A stretch of DNA of 64,000 nt, taken from contig NZ_RKLN01000004.1 in NCBI RefSeq assembly GCF_004011835.1, forward strand, positions 318,318-382,317, given 5' to 3'. Shown piece after piece: positions 32,698 to 41,632 of this stretch (the stretch's first letter is position 1; every line of letters begins with the position of its first letter). This DNA is from Rhodococcus spongiicola. GTDB taxonomy: Bacteria; Actinomycetota; Actinomycetes; Mycobacteriales; Mycobacteriaceae. The notes under the pieces are model-generated. The model saw nothing but the letters and a program-made list of their open reading frames with translations, was not told the DNA's origin and made no database searches. Position numbers and translations under genes: made by a program.

Positions 32698-34164
32698 ATG
32701 TCGATCAGAAGCACGGCGCTGGCTGCAGTCGCTCTACTCGGATCCGCAGTGATTCCGGGCACCGCCACGGTCGCCTCGGCCGCCCCGCTTCCGAACGGTG
32801 CACAGGGCAGCGGGCCCTGTGTGTCCGATCTGTCGCACGATCTCGAACCGATCATTCCCGAGCGCCTCGAGATCCCCGTTCCTTCGCCGGTGATCACCGA
32901 GGTGCCGTACCCGGCTCCGGAGCCCCCGACGACCCGGATCGCATCCGAGCCGTTGCCGGCGGACCCCTGCATGGACCCGTGCCCGGACCTGACGGACGCG
33001 CCGCCACTGCCGTCGTCGCTGTCGACCGATCTGGGGGTACCGCAGATCGGGCTCAAGCCGGTGCCGTTCTACTTCGGAATCCCGGTTCCCGGGCCCGACC
33101 CCGGACCGCTGCCGCCCCCGCCGCCCCCGGTCGACCCCGCCGTCGAACCGGCCCCGCGCACGCCGGCGCCGCCGACGCCGCGGATCGGCCAGGTCGACCG
33201 GGTCGCCAAGCTGACCGGCGCCGGGTCCATCAACCGGACCGACAAGCGCTGGCAGGTGCAGGGCACAGACCTCGGCATCATGTGGGAAAGCGCGCCCGGT
33301 CAGGTGGCGATCGCGTTCGGCGACACCATCGGCAAGGGATTTCACCCGCCCGGTGGCCAGGGCGGCGATTGGCGCAGCAACGTCCTGGCGTTCAGCACCG
33401 ACCAGAATCTCTCCGACGGAATGAGTTTCGACTCGATGGTGCAGGACAGCCCGTGTCACGCCGCGGAACTGCTCAGCAGCCGGAAGATGGACAACGTCGA
33501 GATCACCACGATCCCGACGTCCGGATTCGCGGTCGGGGACCGGCAGTACATGTCCTACATGTCGATCCGGACGTGGAACAGTATTCCCGGTACGTGGTAC
33601 ACGAACTACGGCGGGATCGCCTACTCCGACGACGGCGGATCGACGTGGGTGAAGGATCCGCACGCTCGCTGGGACAACATCTTCGGCCTCACCAATTTCC
33701 AGATCACCTCGATGGTGCCGGCCGGTGACTTCGTGTACATGTTCGGTACCCCCAACACCCGACTCGGGGCCGTCGGACTCGCACGGGTCCCCAAGGACGA
33801 GGTACTCAACAAGACCGCGTACCAGTACTGGCAGAACGGGAATTGGACACCTGTGGGCGGGTACACCGCCGCGACGCCGATCGTGCACGGGCCGGTCGCA
33901 GAGTTGTCGGTGCGGTATGACGAATCGACCGGCAAGTGGCAGATGTCGTACCTCGACACCGCGAAGTTGGCGATCGTTCTGCGCGAGGCGAATTCGCCTC
34001 AGGGCGAGTGGTCCGACGGGGCACCCATGGTGTCGGTGCTGGATTACCCGGAGCTCTACGGTGGATTCATCCATCCGTGGTCACGGGGCAGCGACCTGTA
34101 CTTCACGATCTCCACATGGTCGGACTACAACGTCTTCCTGATGCGCGCCCGCGTCAACGAATAG
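32698..34164 (+). CDS. Exported DUF4185-domain protein
   Basis: A 488-residue secreted protein. ATG at 32698 follows AGGGGG. A signal peptide runs to about residue 30 (TVASA-AP). Residues 40-165 are a Pro-rich region ending in a PDPGPLPPPPPPVDP stretch, a likely cell-wall spanning linker. From about residue 175 the DUF4185 domain follows, with WESAPGQVAIAFGDTIG, YSDDGGSTWVKD and GGFIHPWSRGSDLYF, patterns of a five-bladed, sialidase-like propeller. DUF4185 proteins are common in mycolic-acid bacteria, with no proven activity. Its 3' end overlaps the convergent hydrolase gene by 11 bp. Confidence 0.83.
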   Translation: MSIRSTALAAVALLGSAVIPGTATVASAAPLPNGAQGSGPCVSDLSHDLEPIIPERLEIPVPSPVITEVPYPAPEPPTTRIASEPLPADPCMDPCPDLTDAPPLPSSLSTDLGVPQIGLKPVPFYFGIPVPGPDPGPLPPPPPPVDPAVEPAPRTPAPPTPRIGQVDRVAKLTGAGSINRTDKRWQVQGTDLGIMWESAPGQVAIAFGDTIGKGFHPPGGQGGDWRSNVLAFSTDQNLSDGMSFDSMVQDSPCHAAELLSSRKMDNVEITTIPTSGFAVGDRQYMSYMSIRTWNSIPGTWYTNYGGIAYSDDGGSTWVKDPHARWDNIFGLTNFQITSMVPAGDFVYMFGTPNTRLGAVGLARVPKDEVLNKTAYQYWQNGNWTPVGGYTAATPIVHGPVAELSVRYDESTGKWQMSYLDTAKLAIVLREANSPQGEWSDGAPMVSVLDYPELYGGFIHPWSRGSDLYFTISTWSDYNVFLMRARVNE

Positions 34165-34807
34165 CGAACAGGCCCAGCGCAGCGGCGACCGTGCGTTCGA
34201 CGACGTCGTGGCGGTCGGGTTCGAGTCCGTGACGACCGCCCTCGACGAGCAGCAGTCGGTGCTCGGCCGGGATCAGATCGACGGCGGCACGCATCTCGTC
34301 CGGCGTGCCGAACGGGTCGCGGTCGCCGTGGACGAACAGCGAGGGCGTCCGTAGCTGCGGCAGGTGCTCGGTGCGCTGCTTCTCCGGTTTTCCCGGTGCG
34401 TGCAGCGGATACGACAGCAGCACAAGGCCATCCGCGACGACCGGCCGCTCGGCGGCCAGCATCGTCGACTGGCGTCCGCCGTACGAGGTTCCTGCGAGGA
34501 TCGTAGGGCCGTCGGCGAGGTCGCGGATCGCGGCGGCCGCCGCGACGATGCCGTCTCGGTCCTCACCTGCGCGAGCCTGGTTGGGTGGCCCGGATGCCCG
34601 CTTCTGCCGGAACGGCAGGTTGTAGCGCAACACCAGCAGGCCATGCCCGGCAAAGCCGGAAGCCATCGCCTGCAACAGCTTTGCGTTGAGGTCACCCCCG
34701 GCGCCATGCGTGAGGACGAGTTTCCCCACCGCCTCCCCGGCCGGACGGTGCAGGTAGCCCTGCACGCCGCCGGTATCGATGTCGAACGGTTCGTCCTGCG
34801 CGGTCAT
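34154..34807 (-). CDS. Alpha/beta-family hydrolase (dienelactone hydrolase-like)
   Basis: A 217-residue hydrolase of the KANL3/Tex30-like group. LTHGAGGDLNA forms the oxyanion strand, the nucleophile is the serine of AGTSYGGRQS near residue 112, the acid the aspartate of HGDRDPFG and the base the histidine of EGGRHGLE. Length is normal for this compact group. ATG at 34807, only 24 bp from the divergent SDR gene, so both must share a very short promoter region. Substrate unknown. Confidence 0.82.
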   Translation of the reverse strand: MTAQDEPFDIDTGGVQGYLHRPAGEAVGKLVLTHGAGGDLNAKLLQAMASGFAGHGLLVLRYNLPFRQKRASGPPNQARAGEDRDGIVAAAAAIRDLADGPTILAGTSYGGRQSTMLAAERPVVADGLVLLSYPLHAPGKPEKQRTEHLPQLRTPSLFVHGDRDPFGTPDEMRAAVDLIPAEHRLLLVEGGRHGLEPDRHDVVERTVAAALGLFAIR

Positions 34808-34831
34808 GAACAGTGAGGTTACCGTGGAGTT

Positions 34832-36313
34832 GTGCAGGGGCAACGGGTGCTGGTCACCGGGGCCACCGGCTACATCGGTGGTCGCCTGGTGCCCCGCCTG
34901 CTGTCGGCCGGCCACGATGTGCGCGTTCTCGCCCGCTCGCCCGAGAAGCTGCTCGACGTCCCTTGGGCCCGGAGCGTCGAAGTCGTGCGTGGTGATCTCG
35001 GCGACCCGGATTCGCTGTGTACTGCGACCGTCGGCATCGACGTCGTCTACTACCTCGTGCACTCGATGGGCCATCCGTCCGACTTCATCGAGACCGAGCG
35101 GATCGAGGCGTCGAACATGGCGGCGGCGGCCCGGGCGAACGGTGTGGGGCGATTCGTCTACCTCGGCGGCCTGCATCCGGACAACGTCGAACTGTCGCCG
35201 CACATGCGGTCGCGTGCGCAGGTCGGCCAAATCCTGATGGACTCCGGTGTTCCGACCCTCGTGCTGCAGGCCGGGGTGGTCATCGGGTCGGGTTCGGCGT
35301 CGTTCGAGATGATCCGCCACCTCACGAACCGTCTGCCGGTGATGACGACCCCGAAATGGGTGGACAACCGGATACAGCCGATCGCCGTTCGCGACGTTCT
35401 CTACTATCTGGTGCGGGCGGCCGATGCACCGTTGCCGCGCAGCCGTGGCTTCGATATCGGCGGCCCCGACGTCCTCACGTACGGGGACATGATGAAGGTT
35501 TACGCCCAGGTCGCGGGTCTGCGGCGTCGGCGGGTGCTGGTGCTCCCGGTGCTCACTCCTCGCCTGGCGGGGCTGTGGATCGGGCTGGTCACGCCGATCC
35601 CGGTTCAACTCGGGCGGGCACTGATCGAATCCCTGCACAATGACGCGGTCGCCGCTGACCACGACATCGACGCTGTCATCCCGCCGCCGAAGGACGGTGC
35701 GACGCCGTACCGGCAGGCTGTCCGCCTGGCGCTGCGTCAGATCGGCGAGGGTGAGGTGGAGACCAACTGGGCCAGCGCGTCACCGGAGGGTGCGCCGTCG
35801 GATCCGTTGCCGTCCGACCCCGATTGGTCGGGAGCGGCCGCCTACATCGACGAGCGCAGCGTCGGTTGTGACGCCGACGCCGAGACTCTGTGGCGGGTTG
35901 TGGAGAGTATCGGCGGCGAGAACGGCTGGTATTCCTTTCCTCTCGCGTGGGTTATCCGGGGGTGGCTCGATCGCCTCTTCGGCGGTGTCGGCCTCCGTCG
36001 GGGCCGGCGCGACGCCCGTCGTCTCAACACCGGTGACCCACTGGACTTCTGGCGAGTCGAACGGATCGATCGCGGATCGTTGCTGCGGCTGCGGGCCGAG
36101 ATGCGCACCCCCGGTGGGGCATGGCTCGAATGGCGCGTGAGTCCGGACGGACCGCACCGATCGCGCTTGGACCAGCGGGCGATCTTCTTCCCGAAAGGTC
36201 TTGCCGGACAGATCTACTGGTACTCGGTTTTACCGTTCCACGGGATCGTCTTCAAGGGCATGCTCACTAACATCACAGGGGCCGCGGCACGAGAGTACGC
36301 GGCCGCCGAGTGA
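34832..36313 (+). CDS. NAD(P)-binding SDR fused to DUF2867 domain
   Basis: A 493-residue two-domain protein. The N-terminal atypical SDR has VTGATGYIGGRLVPRLL, YYLVHSMG and FVYLGGLHPD. From about residue 335 a DUF2867 domain follows (YIDERSVGCDADAETLWRVV to LPFHGIVFKGML). Such fusions occur widely in actinobacteria and have no established reaction. GTG start at 34832, 24 bp from the divergent hydrolase. Its stop codon lies in the first unit of the 16-bp tandem repeat that fills the gap to the lipocalin gene. Confidence 0.85.
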   Translation: MQGQRVLVTGATGYIGGRLVPRLLSAGHDVRVLARSPEKLLDVPWARSVEVVRGDLGDPDSLCTATVGIDVVYYLVHSMGHPSDFIETERIEASNMAAAARANGVGRFVYLGGLHPDNVELSPHMRSRAQVGQILMDSGVPTLVLQAGVVIGSGSASFEMIRHLTNRLPVMTTPKWVDNRIQPIAVRDVLYYLVRAADAPLPRSRGFDIGGPDVLTYGDMMKVYAQVAGLRRRRVLVLPVLTPRLAGLWIGLVTPIPVQLGRALIESLHNDAVAADHDIDAVIPPPKDGATPYRQAVRLALRQIGEGEVETNWASASPEGAPSDPLPSDPDWSGAAAYIDERSVGCDADAETLWRVVESIGGENGWYSFPLAWVIRGWLDRLFGGVGLRRGRRDARRLNTGDPLDFWRVERIDRGSLLRLRAEMRTPGGAWLEWRVSPDGPHRSRLDQRAIFFPKGLAGQIYWYSVLPFHGIVFKGMLTNITGAAAREYAAAE

Positions 36314-36431
36314 GTCCTGCACCGAGTGAGTCCAACGCCGAGTGAGTCCTGCGCCGAGTGAGTCCAACGCCGAGTGAGTCCTGCGCCGAGTGAGTCCAAC
36401 GCCGAGTGAGTCCTGCGCCGAGTGAGTCCTA
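36306..36431. repeat. Eight 16-bp tandem repeats spanning two stop codons
   Basis: CCGAGTGAGTCCTGCG and CCGAGTGAGTCCAACG alternate, giving a 32-bp higher period. The first unit contains the stop of the SDR gene, and the last truncated unit reaches the stop of the convergent lipocalin gene, so the repeat fills the whole gap. No hairpin potential is obvious. Confidence 0.9.
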
Positions 36432-37103
36432 CACGGTGCACAGCGGCACGATGTCGGAACGACCGCCCGTGGTGGGGGAGGTGAGCAGCAGGCACGAGTC
36501 GTAGCCGCGGGACTCGACGACGCTGCGGATCTGCTGCCACTGCGCATCGCTGACCGCTGGAGTACGGGAGAGCACGAACCCGGAAGCACGGGCCGGATCA
36601 CCGACCAGGGCCCACGAGTAGTCGTCGGCTATGTAGGTGACAACGTAGTTCGTCGGGCCATCGGGGGATCCTTGAGTGGGAACCGACGGGAAGCTCACGC
36701 GTAGTTGGGCGTTGGTCACCGGATCGGTGACGCGGGCATTGCCCGTGACGCCCATGGTCTCGCCTGACCAGGTGGTGCACGTGTTGTTCACGCTGATGTT
36801 CGATTCGTCGATCACCTCGTACACCGCGCGGGTGTCGCGGGCGCAGTTGACGTTGAACGGCTGCGGAATCGCCGCGAGCTGATGCCAGGTACCGACATAC
36901 CGCGCGATGTCCAGTGACGGGACGGGGGCAAGTGGCTGCCAAGGACCTGGGGAATCGGTGGGCTGGGCGGACACGGGGGCAGCGGCGGCGACACCTGCGG
37001 CGACCGACGCGGCGAACAACCCGGTGAGGAGCCTTCTCGTGGCAGGCAGCCTTCTCGTGATTGGCCGCCCTCTCGTGATAGGCCGCCTTTTCGTGACAGA
37101 CAT
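36429..37103 (-). CDS. Exported lipocalin-family protein
   Basis: A 224-residue protein. ATG at 37103 has AGGAGG 6 nt upstream. The basic N-terminus contains imperfect repeats (RRPITRG, RPITRR, LPATRR) encoded by repeated CTTCTCGTG-type DNA, then a hydrophobic signal ending PVSAQ. The lipocalin signature is YVGTWHQLAAIP (GxW motif) near residue 70, followed by NCARDTRAVYEV and SWALVGDPARASGFVLSR, as in Blc-type lipocalins. It should bind a hydrophobic ligand outside the membrane. A pair of cysteines (CARD and SCLLL) may form the usual disulfide. Confidence 0.85.
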   Translation of the reverse strand: MSVTKRRPITRGRPITRRLPATRRLLTGLFAASVAAGVAAAAPVSAQPTDSPGPWQPLAPVPSLDIARYVGTWHQLAAIPQPFNVNCARDTRAVYEVIDESNISVNNTCTTWSGETMGVTGNARVTDPVTNAQLRVSFPSVPTQGSPDGPTNYVVTYIADDYSWALVGDPARASGFVLSRTPAVSDAQWQQIRSVVESRGYDSCLLLTSPTTGGRSDIVPLCTV

Positions 37104-37212
37104 GCGGTCCTCCTGGTAGCTGGTGACAGGAGCCATCGCTTTGTATTCGGAGCCGGCCCGTGCGCGGATGGGGCGGGATCAACTCTCTGCGGCGATCAGT
37201 CTTCCGCGGGGG

Positions 37213-37686
37213 TCAGCTGTGTAGCAGGTTGGCGCCGGCGATGATCGCAGCGAGCGACGACGAGATGCAATCGTCACCGAGGGCCATCGCCCAACGACGG
37301 TCTCCGTCGTGGTCGCACAGGACGAATGTGGCGGTGCCCCCCGACGTGCGCTGCTGGTGGAACGAGAGGATCTCGAGCTGGAAACCCGCGTCGTACAGCA
37401 TCGACGTGAGTGCTGCGATCGGTCCGGTCGCGGTCGCGGACGCCGAGGTGATCGTGTCGCCGAGCGCGAGTGTCGCGGTGTAGGCATTGCGACCGGCGCC
37501 GAGGTCGGTGGACTCCCAGCTGCCGAGGCGGACGGGGCCGCCGGTGGGGCTGAAACGCTCGGCGAATTCGGTCCAGCTCAAGCCCTGGGCCTGGGCTCGC
37601 ATCTCGCGGGGCAGGTGCATAGCGAAATGGTGGAAGAACGGATCGTCGGAGAACGTGGAGGTAGCAAAGGCTTGGGAGGTGCGCAT
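37213..37686 (-). CDS. Free-standing 2-isopropylmalate synthase regulatory domain (LeuA dimer-like)
   Basis: A 157-residue protein whose residues 50-157 look like the C-terminal allosteric domain of 2-isopropylmalate synthase: GPVRLGSWES, GPIAALTSMLYDAGFQLEIL, then SSSLAAIIAGANLL. The catalytic TIM barrel is absent. In the full enzyme this domain binds leucine for feedback control, so this protein may bind a branched-chain amino acid and act on another protein, or be a decoy. The ATG at 37686 is preceded by AGGAAG, which can be masked in a hairpin. The leader is described under the attenuator and leader peptide entries. Confidence 0.78.
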   Translation of the reverse strand: MRTSQAFATSTFSDDPFFHHFAMHLPREMRAQAQGLSWTEFAERFSPTGGPVRLGSWESTDLGAGRNAYTATLALGDTITSASATATGPIAALTSMLYDAGFQLEILSFHQQRTSGGTATFVLCDHDGDRRWAMALGDDCISSSLAAIIAGANLLHS

Positions 37687-37693
37687 TTTGCGA

Positions 37694-37772
37694 GGTCTTC
37701 CTGAAGTGAAGGAAGGACCGACGGTAGCTAGCTCAATGACCCGCAGCGAGGGGTCGGTCCGAATCAGACCCC
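37694..37772 (-). promoter_or_regulatory. Putative attenuator with mutually exclusive hairpins
   Basis: Three pairings exist in the minus-strand transcript: A, GGGGTC with GACCCC (37750-37772); B, GGACCGAC with GTCGGTCC (37715-37760); C, GGTCCTTCC with GGAAGACC (37694-37719), which covers the AGGAAG ribosome site. B shares an arm with both A and C, so B excludes them. The leader ORF's stop codon lies in the A region. A ribosome held at the Val codons should block A and allow B, freeing the ribosome site; one reaching the stop should block A and B and allow C. Function is inferred. Confidence 0.5.
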
Positions 37773-37808
37773 GCTACGGCGGTGAACTACTACCTCGATG
37801 CGCTGCAT
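37764..37808 (-). CDS. Putative Val-rich leader peptide (14 aa)
   Basis: The reading frame is MQRIEVVVHRRSGV with three consecutive Val codons (GTA GTA GTT) after an Ile. This resembles the Val/Ile-rich leader peptides that control ilvB-type operons in Corynebacterium and relatives. No purine-rich ribosome site precedes it; instead a TAAACT box ends 8 nt before the ATG, which fits a leaderless transcript. Too short for database proof; confidence comes from the combination with the hairpins downstream. Confidence 0.5.
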   Translation of the reverse strand: MQRIEVVVHRRSGV

Positions 37809-37816
37809 GACCGAGG

Positions 37817-37846
37817 AGTTTAAGCGCGACTTCTCGGCACGCGCAA
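37817..37846 (-). promoter_or_regulatory. Putative promoter of leader peptide and LeuA-domain gene
   Basis: -35-like TTGCGC (37841-37846), an 18-nt spacer and -10-like TAAACT (37817-37822), placing the transcript start at the A of the leader ATG (37808). It begins 15 nt after the gpsA stop. Confidence 0.45.
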
Positions 37847-37861
37847 CCCTCGGCCACATCA

Positions 37862-38869
37862 TCACGCGACCTCGTCCTCGCCTCCCGGCTGGACCTTCCG
37901 CAGACCCCGATAGGCATCGGCCGGCGTGCGACGGCCCGCGACGACCGCCTCCACCTCGGCGGCGATCGGCATCTCGACGTTGTAATCGCGCGCCAGTTCC
38001 ATCACCGTCGGCGCCGTCTTGACACCCTCGGCGACCTGCCCGAGCTCCTTGACAGCCTCGTCGACGGTGAGCCCGCGCGCGATGGCCTCGCCGACGCGCC
38101 GATTGCGCGACGCCGGGCTCATACATGTCGCGATCAAATCGCCGATACCTGTGAGCCCGGCGAACGTGCGTGGGTTCGCGCCCATCGACTCGCCGAGCCG
38201 TGTCATCTCCGCGAGACCGCGCGCGAGCACCATCGCGCGGGTGTTGTCGCCGACGCCGAGGCCGTCGGCCATGCCCGACGCGATCGCGACGATGTTCTTG
38301 AGCACCCCGCCGAGTTCGCAGCCGAGAACGTCGGTGTTGCGGTAGACGCGAAAGACCCGCGAGGCGAACAGCGGTTGCAGCGCCGCCGCCACGTCCTCGT
38401 CCTGGGTAGCGACGACGGCCGCGGCAGCGAGACCGTCGGCAACCTCACGGGCGATGTTGGGGCCGGCGAGCAGCCCGACGGGATGGCCCGGCAGGCATTC
38501 CGAGATGATCTCGGTGGGACGCTGCCGCGTGCCCGGTTCGAGGCCTTTCGAGAGCGAGAGCACCGGCACCCACGCGCGGACCTCGTTGGAGATCTGACTG
38601 AGCGTGTCGCGCACCGCGTGCGACGGCACCCCCACAGCGAGGACGTCGGCCTCGTTCGCGGCCTCGAGGATGTCGGACGTGGCCCGCAGGTTGTCGGGCA
38701 GCACGTGGTCGCCGAGATAGCGGGAATTGCGGTGCTCGGTGTTGATCTCGTCGGCCGTCTCGGGCCGACGCGACCACAACAGGGTGGGCGTGTTGCGGGC
38801 CGCGAGCCCGGCCACCGTGGTGCCCCACGACCCGGAGCCGAGCACCACGACGCGGACTGGTCGGGCCAT
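37862..38869 (-). CDS. gpsA: NAD(P)H-dependent glycerol-3-phosphate dehydrogenase
   Basis: A 335-residue enzyme that reduces dihydroxyacetone phosphate to sn-glycerol-3-phosphate for phospholipid synthesis. N-terminal dinucleotide site [14 protein letters not shown], then [34 protein letters not shown], the catalytic lysine in [17 protein letters not shown] and the substrate-site [17 protein letters not shown]. Length and motif order match GpsA. In other actinobacteria gpsA is often near ddl or cofC; here it is not obviously in an operon. Downstream is the leader-controlled LeuA-domain gene with its own promoter. Confidence 0.95.
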   Translation of the reverse strand: MARPVRVVVLGSGSWGTTVAGLAARNTPTLLWSRRPETADEINTEHRNSRYLGDHVLPDNLRATSDILEAANEADVLAVGVPSHAVRDTLSQISNEVRAWVPVLSLSKGLEPGTRQRPTEIISECLPGHPVGLLAGPNIAREVADGLAAAAVVATQDEDVAAALQPLFASRVFRVYRNTDVLGCELGGVLKNIVAIASGMADGLGVGDNTRAMVLARGLAEMTRLGESMGANPRTFAGLTGIGDLIATCMSPASRNRRVGEAIARGLTVDEAVKELGQVAEGVKTAPTVMELARDYNVEMPIAAEVEAVVAGRRTPADAYRGLRKVQPGGEDEVA

Positions 38870-39020
38870 CAGCGATCACCTCGCACTCGTACGTTGTCTG
38901 TGCTGTTGGAGCTGTTGAATTCAGGTTGGCACTCCGCGCCAGTTCACGGTGGTGATTCCGTTGGATGCGCCGACGTGGATGCGCACCGACGTGGATGTGC
39001 AAGGACCCACGGGCAGTGAC

Positions 39021-39075
39021 GCGGTGGCAGTGTCCGCGGTGGCAGTCACACGGTGGCAGTCACACGGTGGCACTG
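39021..39075. repeat. 14-bp tandem repeat upstream of the P450 gene
   Basis: CGGTGGCAGTCACA occurs twice perfectly (39037-39064), with degenerate copies on both sides. It lies in the 272-bp gap between gpsA and the P450 gene. Confidence 0.75.
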
Positions 39076-39141
39076 TCGAAGCCTCTCGCGTCAAACTGGC
39101 CAGGGAACCTATTCCACGATCTGGAGCCGAGGTTCGATCCA

Positions 39142-40290
39142 GTGCGGCCTACTACGACAATTGACCTGACCGATCCGGCATTCGTCGCTGACCCGTACCC
39201 GTACTTCTCGCGGGAGCGCGCCCGTCACCCAGCCGCGTGGCACGAGCAGTCGGGCATGTGGCTGACCTTCGACCATGCGAGCGCGTCGGCGGTGCAGCGT
39301 GACCGCCGACTCGGGCGGCTGTGGCGCGACTTCGAGCCGGCGTCGTACCTCGAGCCGTTCAATCTGCTCCATCGCAATCGGATGATGGACAACGAGCCGC
39401 CGGCACACACACGGCTGCGGCGTCCGGTGGCGGCGGCGTTCAGCCGCGGTCACGTCGACAGGTTGCGACCGCGGGTGAAGGAACTGGCGGCGTCCCTGTT
39501 GGACCAGGTGGACCCGCGCGGTTTCGACGTCATCGGTGAGTACGCGGAGCCGTTGCCGGTCCTCGTCATCGCCGAGCTGCTCGGTGCCCCGGCGGCGATG
39601 GTGTCCTCACTGAGGTCGTGGTCGCAGGCCATCGTGCATATGTACGAACCGGCGCCGGACACGGCGGTGGTCGATGCCGCGGTACTGGCAGCACAGGAGT
39701 TCGCGGACTACGTGCGGGCGCTGGCCGCCGACCGGCGCGGCAACCCCAGGCAGGATCTGATCTCGGACCTCACCACGACCGAACTCACCGAAGACGAGAT
39801 CGTTGCCTCGGTGGTCCTGTTGCTGAACGCCGGGCATGAAGCGTCCGTGAACGCTTTCGGCAACGGGCTCGTCGCGATGCTCGGCGCCGGGCAGGTCCCC
39901 GCAGAGGCTGTCTCACGGACGGTCGAGGAGATGCTGCGCTTCGACTCGGCACTCCAGCTCTTCGAGCGCACAGCCACCGCTCCGGTCGAATTGGGTGGCA
40001 TCCGGATCGAGGCCGGCGAGAAAATTGCCGCCATGCTGGGGGCGGCCAACCGCGATCCGACGGTATTCGAGCACGCAGATCGATTCCTGACCGGCCGTGA
40101 CCCCAACCCGCACCTTGCCTTCGGTGTCGGGGTGCACTTCTGCCTCGGGGCGCCGCTGGCGAGGATGGAACTGGCGGAGTCGCTGACGGCGTTGTTCGAC
40201 CGGTTCCCCCGGATCGCACTGGCGGGCGACCCGATCTCGCGGGGCACCTTCGTGCTCCGCGGCTACCGCTCGGTGCCTGTGGCGGCATGA
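39142..40290 (+). CDS. Cytochrome P450
   Basis: A soluble P450 of 382 residues. I-helix LLLNAGHEASVNAFG with the acid-alcohol pair replaced by E-A, K-helix EEMLRFD (ExxR), and heme loop LAFGVGVHFCLGAPLARMEL with the proximal cysteine. The GTG at 39142 gives MRPTTTIDLTDPAF, a usual P450 opening, and has GAGG about 9 nt upstream; an upstream GTG at 39067 lies inside a 14-bp tandem repeat and has no ribosome site. The electron donor is not encoded nearby. Substrate unknown; the fold resembles CYP107/CYP140-like actinobacterial enzymes. Confidence 0.88.
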   Translation: MRPTTTIDLTDPAFVADPYPYFSRERARHPAAWHEQSGMWLTFDHASASAVQRDRRLGRLWRDFEPASYLEPFNLLHRNRMMDNEPPAHTRLRRPVAAAFSRGHVDRLRPRVKELAASLLDQVDPRGFDVIGEYAEPLPVLVIAELLGAPAAMVSSLRSWSQAIVHMYEPAPDTAVVDAAVLAAQEFADYVRALAADRRGNPRQDLISDLTTTELTEDEIVASVVLLLNAGHEASVNAFGNGLVAMLGAGQVPAEAVSRTVEEMLRFDSALQLFERTATAPVELGGIRIEAGEKIAAMLGAANRDPTVFEHADRFLTGRDPNPHLAFGVGVHFCLGAPLARMELAESLTALFDRFPRIALAGDPISRGTFVLRGYRSVPVAA

Positions 40291-40389
40291 GCCGAACTGC
40301 TCACCGGCGTGAACTGGGAAACCTCGAAACCGAGCTCGAATCGCGCCTACAGTCGGGTACGAGGCCAGTACATCGAGCAACGATTGCGA

Positions 40390-41544
40390 GTGCCAGCAGT
40401 GTCGAATGACCTTCCGCTGCGTGACGTGTACACCGAGCCCACGCTCGCCGACGTGCTGCCATCGGTGCTCGCGGCATCGGGGGTGCCCGGCGAGGCCAAC
40501 CAACTGCAGCTGACCGAGGCCGATCGCACGGTCGTGCTGCTGATCGACGGCCTCGGATGGAACCTGCTGCGCAGCAATGTCGATGCAGCCCCTTTCCTCA
40601 ACAGCGTGGAGGCGCGTCAGATTCGGGCGGGGTTTCCGACCACCACCGCGACATCGCTCGTCTCGTTCGGCACCGGTCTGCCTCCAGGTCGGCACGGCGT
40701 CACGGGTTACGTCTCGGACGTCGCCGAGGCGGGCGGAGCGTTCAACTGGCTGCGTTGGCAGCGTGTCGGGGATCGCAGGGACGCGCTGAACAGGGTGGAG
40801 CCGGAGCGGATTCAACCTTTCCCGACCGCCTTCGAGCGGGCGACGGCCTCCGGTATCGCCGCGACGACGGTGCTGCCGCGGGACTTCGCGGGTAGTGGGC
40901 TCACCCGCGCCGCATTGCGAGGGGCGCGATTCGTCGGCGCCACCGCCTACGGTGACCTGCTGCACTCCACGGTGCACGCCGCGTCGGCCGGTGATCGGAC
41001 GCTTGTCTACAGCTATCTGGGTGAGATCGACACGCTCGGGCATGTCCACGGACCCGGAAGCGACGCTTGGCTCACGCAACTGACCATCGTCGACCGGCTC
41101 GTCGAGGACCTCTTGACCCATCTCGGCCCCGACGTCCGGGTGCTCGTCACCGCCGACCACGGGATGGTTTCCGTCGGCACGTCGGACCGGATCGACTTCG
41201 ATACGACGGCTGCCCTGTCGGAGGGCGTCGTGGCACTCACCGGTGAGGCGCGTTGCCGGTATGTGCACGCCGAGCCCGGCCACGCCGAGGACGTCCTGCG
41301 CCGGTGGCGCGAGGTGCTCGGGGCGCGAGCCTGGGTGGGGACCCGCGACGACGTCGTGGCGTCCGGACTGCTGGGCGCCGATCCGACGCCGGCTGCGCTG
41401 CGCCGCATCGGTGACGTCGTGATGGTCGCCGGTGACGGGGTGGCCGTGGTTCGCGGCGAGGCCGAGCCACGGATGTCGATGCTGGTGGGCCAGCACGGTG
41501 CCCTCACCGACGACGAAGTACTCATTCCGCTCCTGCAGGTATGA
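40390..41544 (+). CDS. Alkaline phosphatase superfamily phosphodiesterase
   Basis: A 384-residue hydrolase of the type I phosphodiesterase/nucleotide pyrophosphatase group. Metal and nucleophile motifs: VVLLIDGLGWN (first Asp), FPTTTATSLVSFGTGLPPGRHG (nucleophile Thr and HG), YLGEIDTLGHVHGPGS (Asp and His) and VLVTADHGM (Asp-His). No signal peptide, so probably cytoplasmic. Start uncertain: GTG 40390 and GTG 40399 are both possible, and an ATG at 40309 would add 27 residues of unrelated character. The end shows a 13-14 bp duplication around the stop codon (TGCAGGTATGACAT / TGCAGGTCTGACG). Confidence 0.82.
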   Translation: MPAVSNDLPLRDVYTEPTLADVLPSVLAASGVPGEANQLQLTEADRTVVLLIDGLGWNLLRSNVDAAPFLNSVEARQIRAGFPTTTATSLVSFGTGLPPGRHGVTGYVSDVAEAGGAFNWLRWQRVGDRRDALNRVEPERIQPFPTAFERATASGIAATTVLPRDFAGSGLTRAALRGARFVGATAYGDLLHSTVHAASAGDRTLVYSYLGEIDTLGHVHGPGSDAWLTQLTIVDRLVEDLLTHLGPDVRVLVTADHGMVSVGTSDRIDFDTTAALSEGVVALTGEARCRYVHAEPGHAEDVLRRWREVLGARAWVGTRDDVVASGLLGADPTPAALRRIGDVVMVAGDGVAVVRGEAEPRMSMLVGQHGALTDDEVLIPLLQV

Positions 41545-41632
41545 CATTGCAGGTCTGACGTGCCGGTAGCTGCGAGGCCGGGCGTCGGACTCTAGGGTGG
41601 CCACAAGGCGGGTCGAGCCGCCTCGTGAGCGG

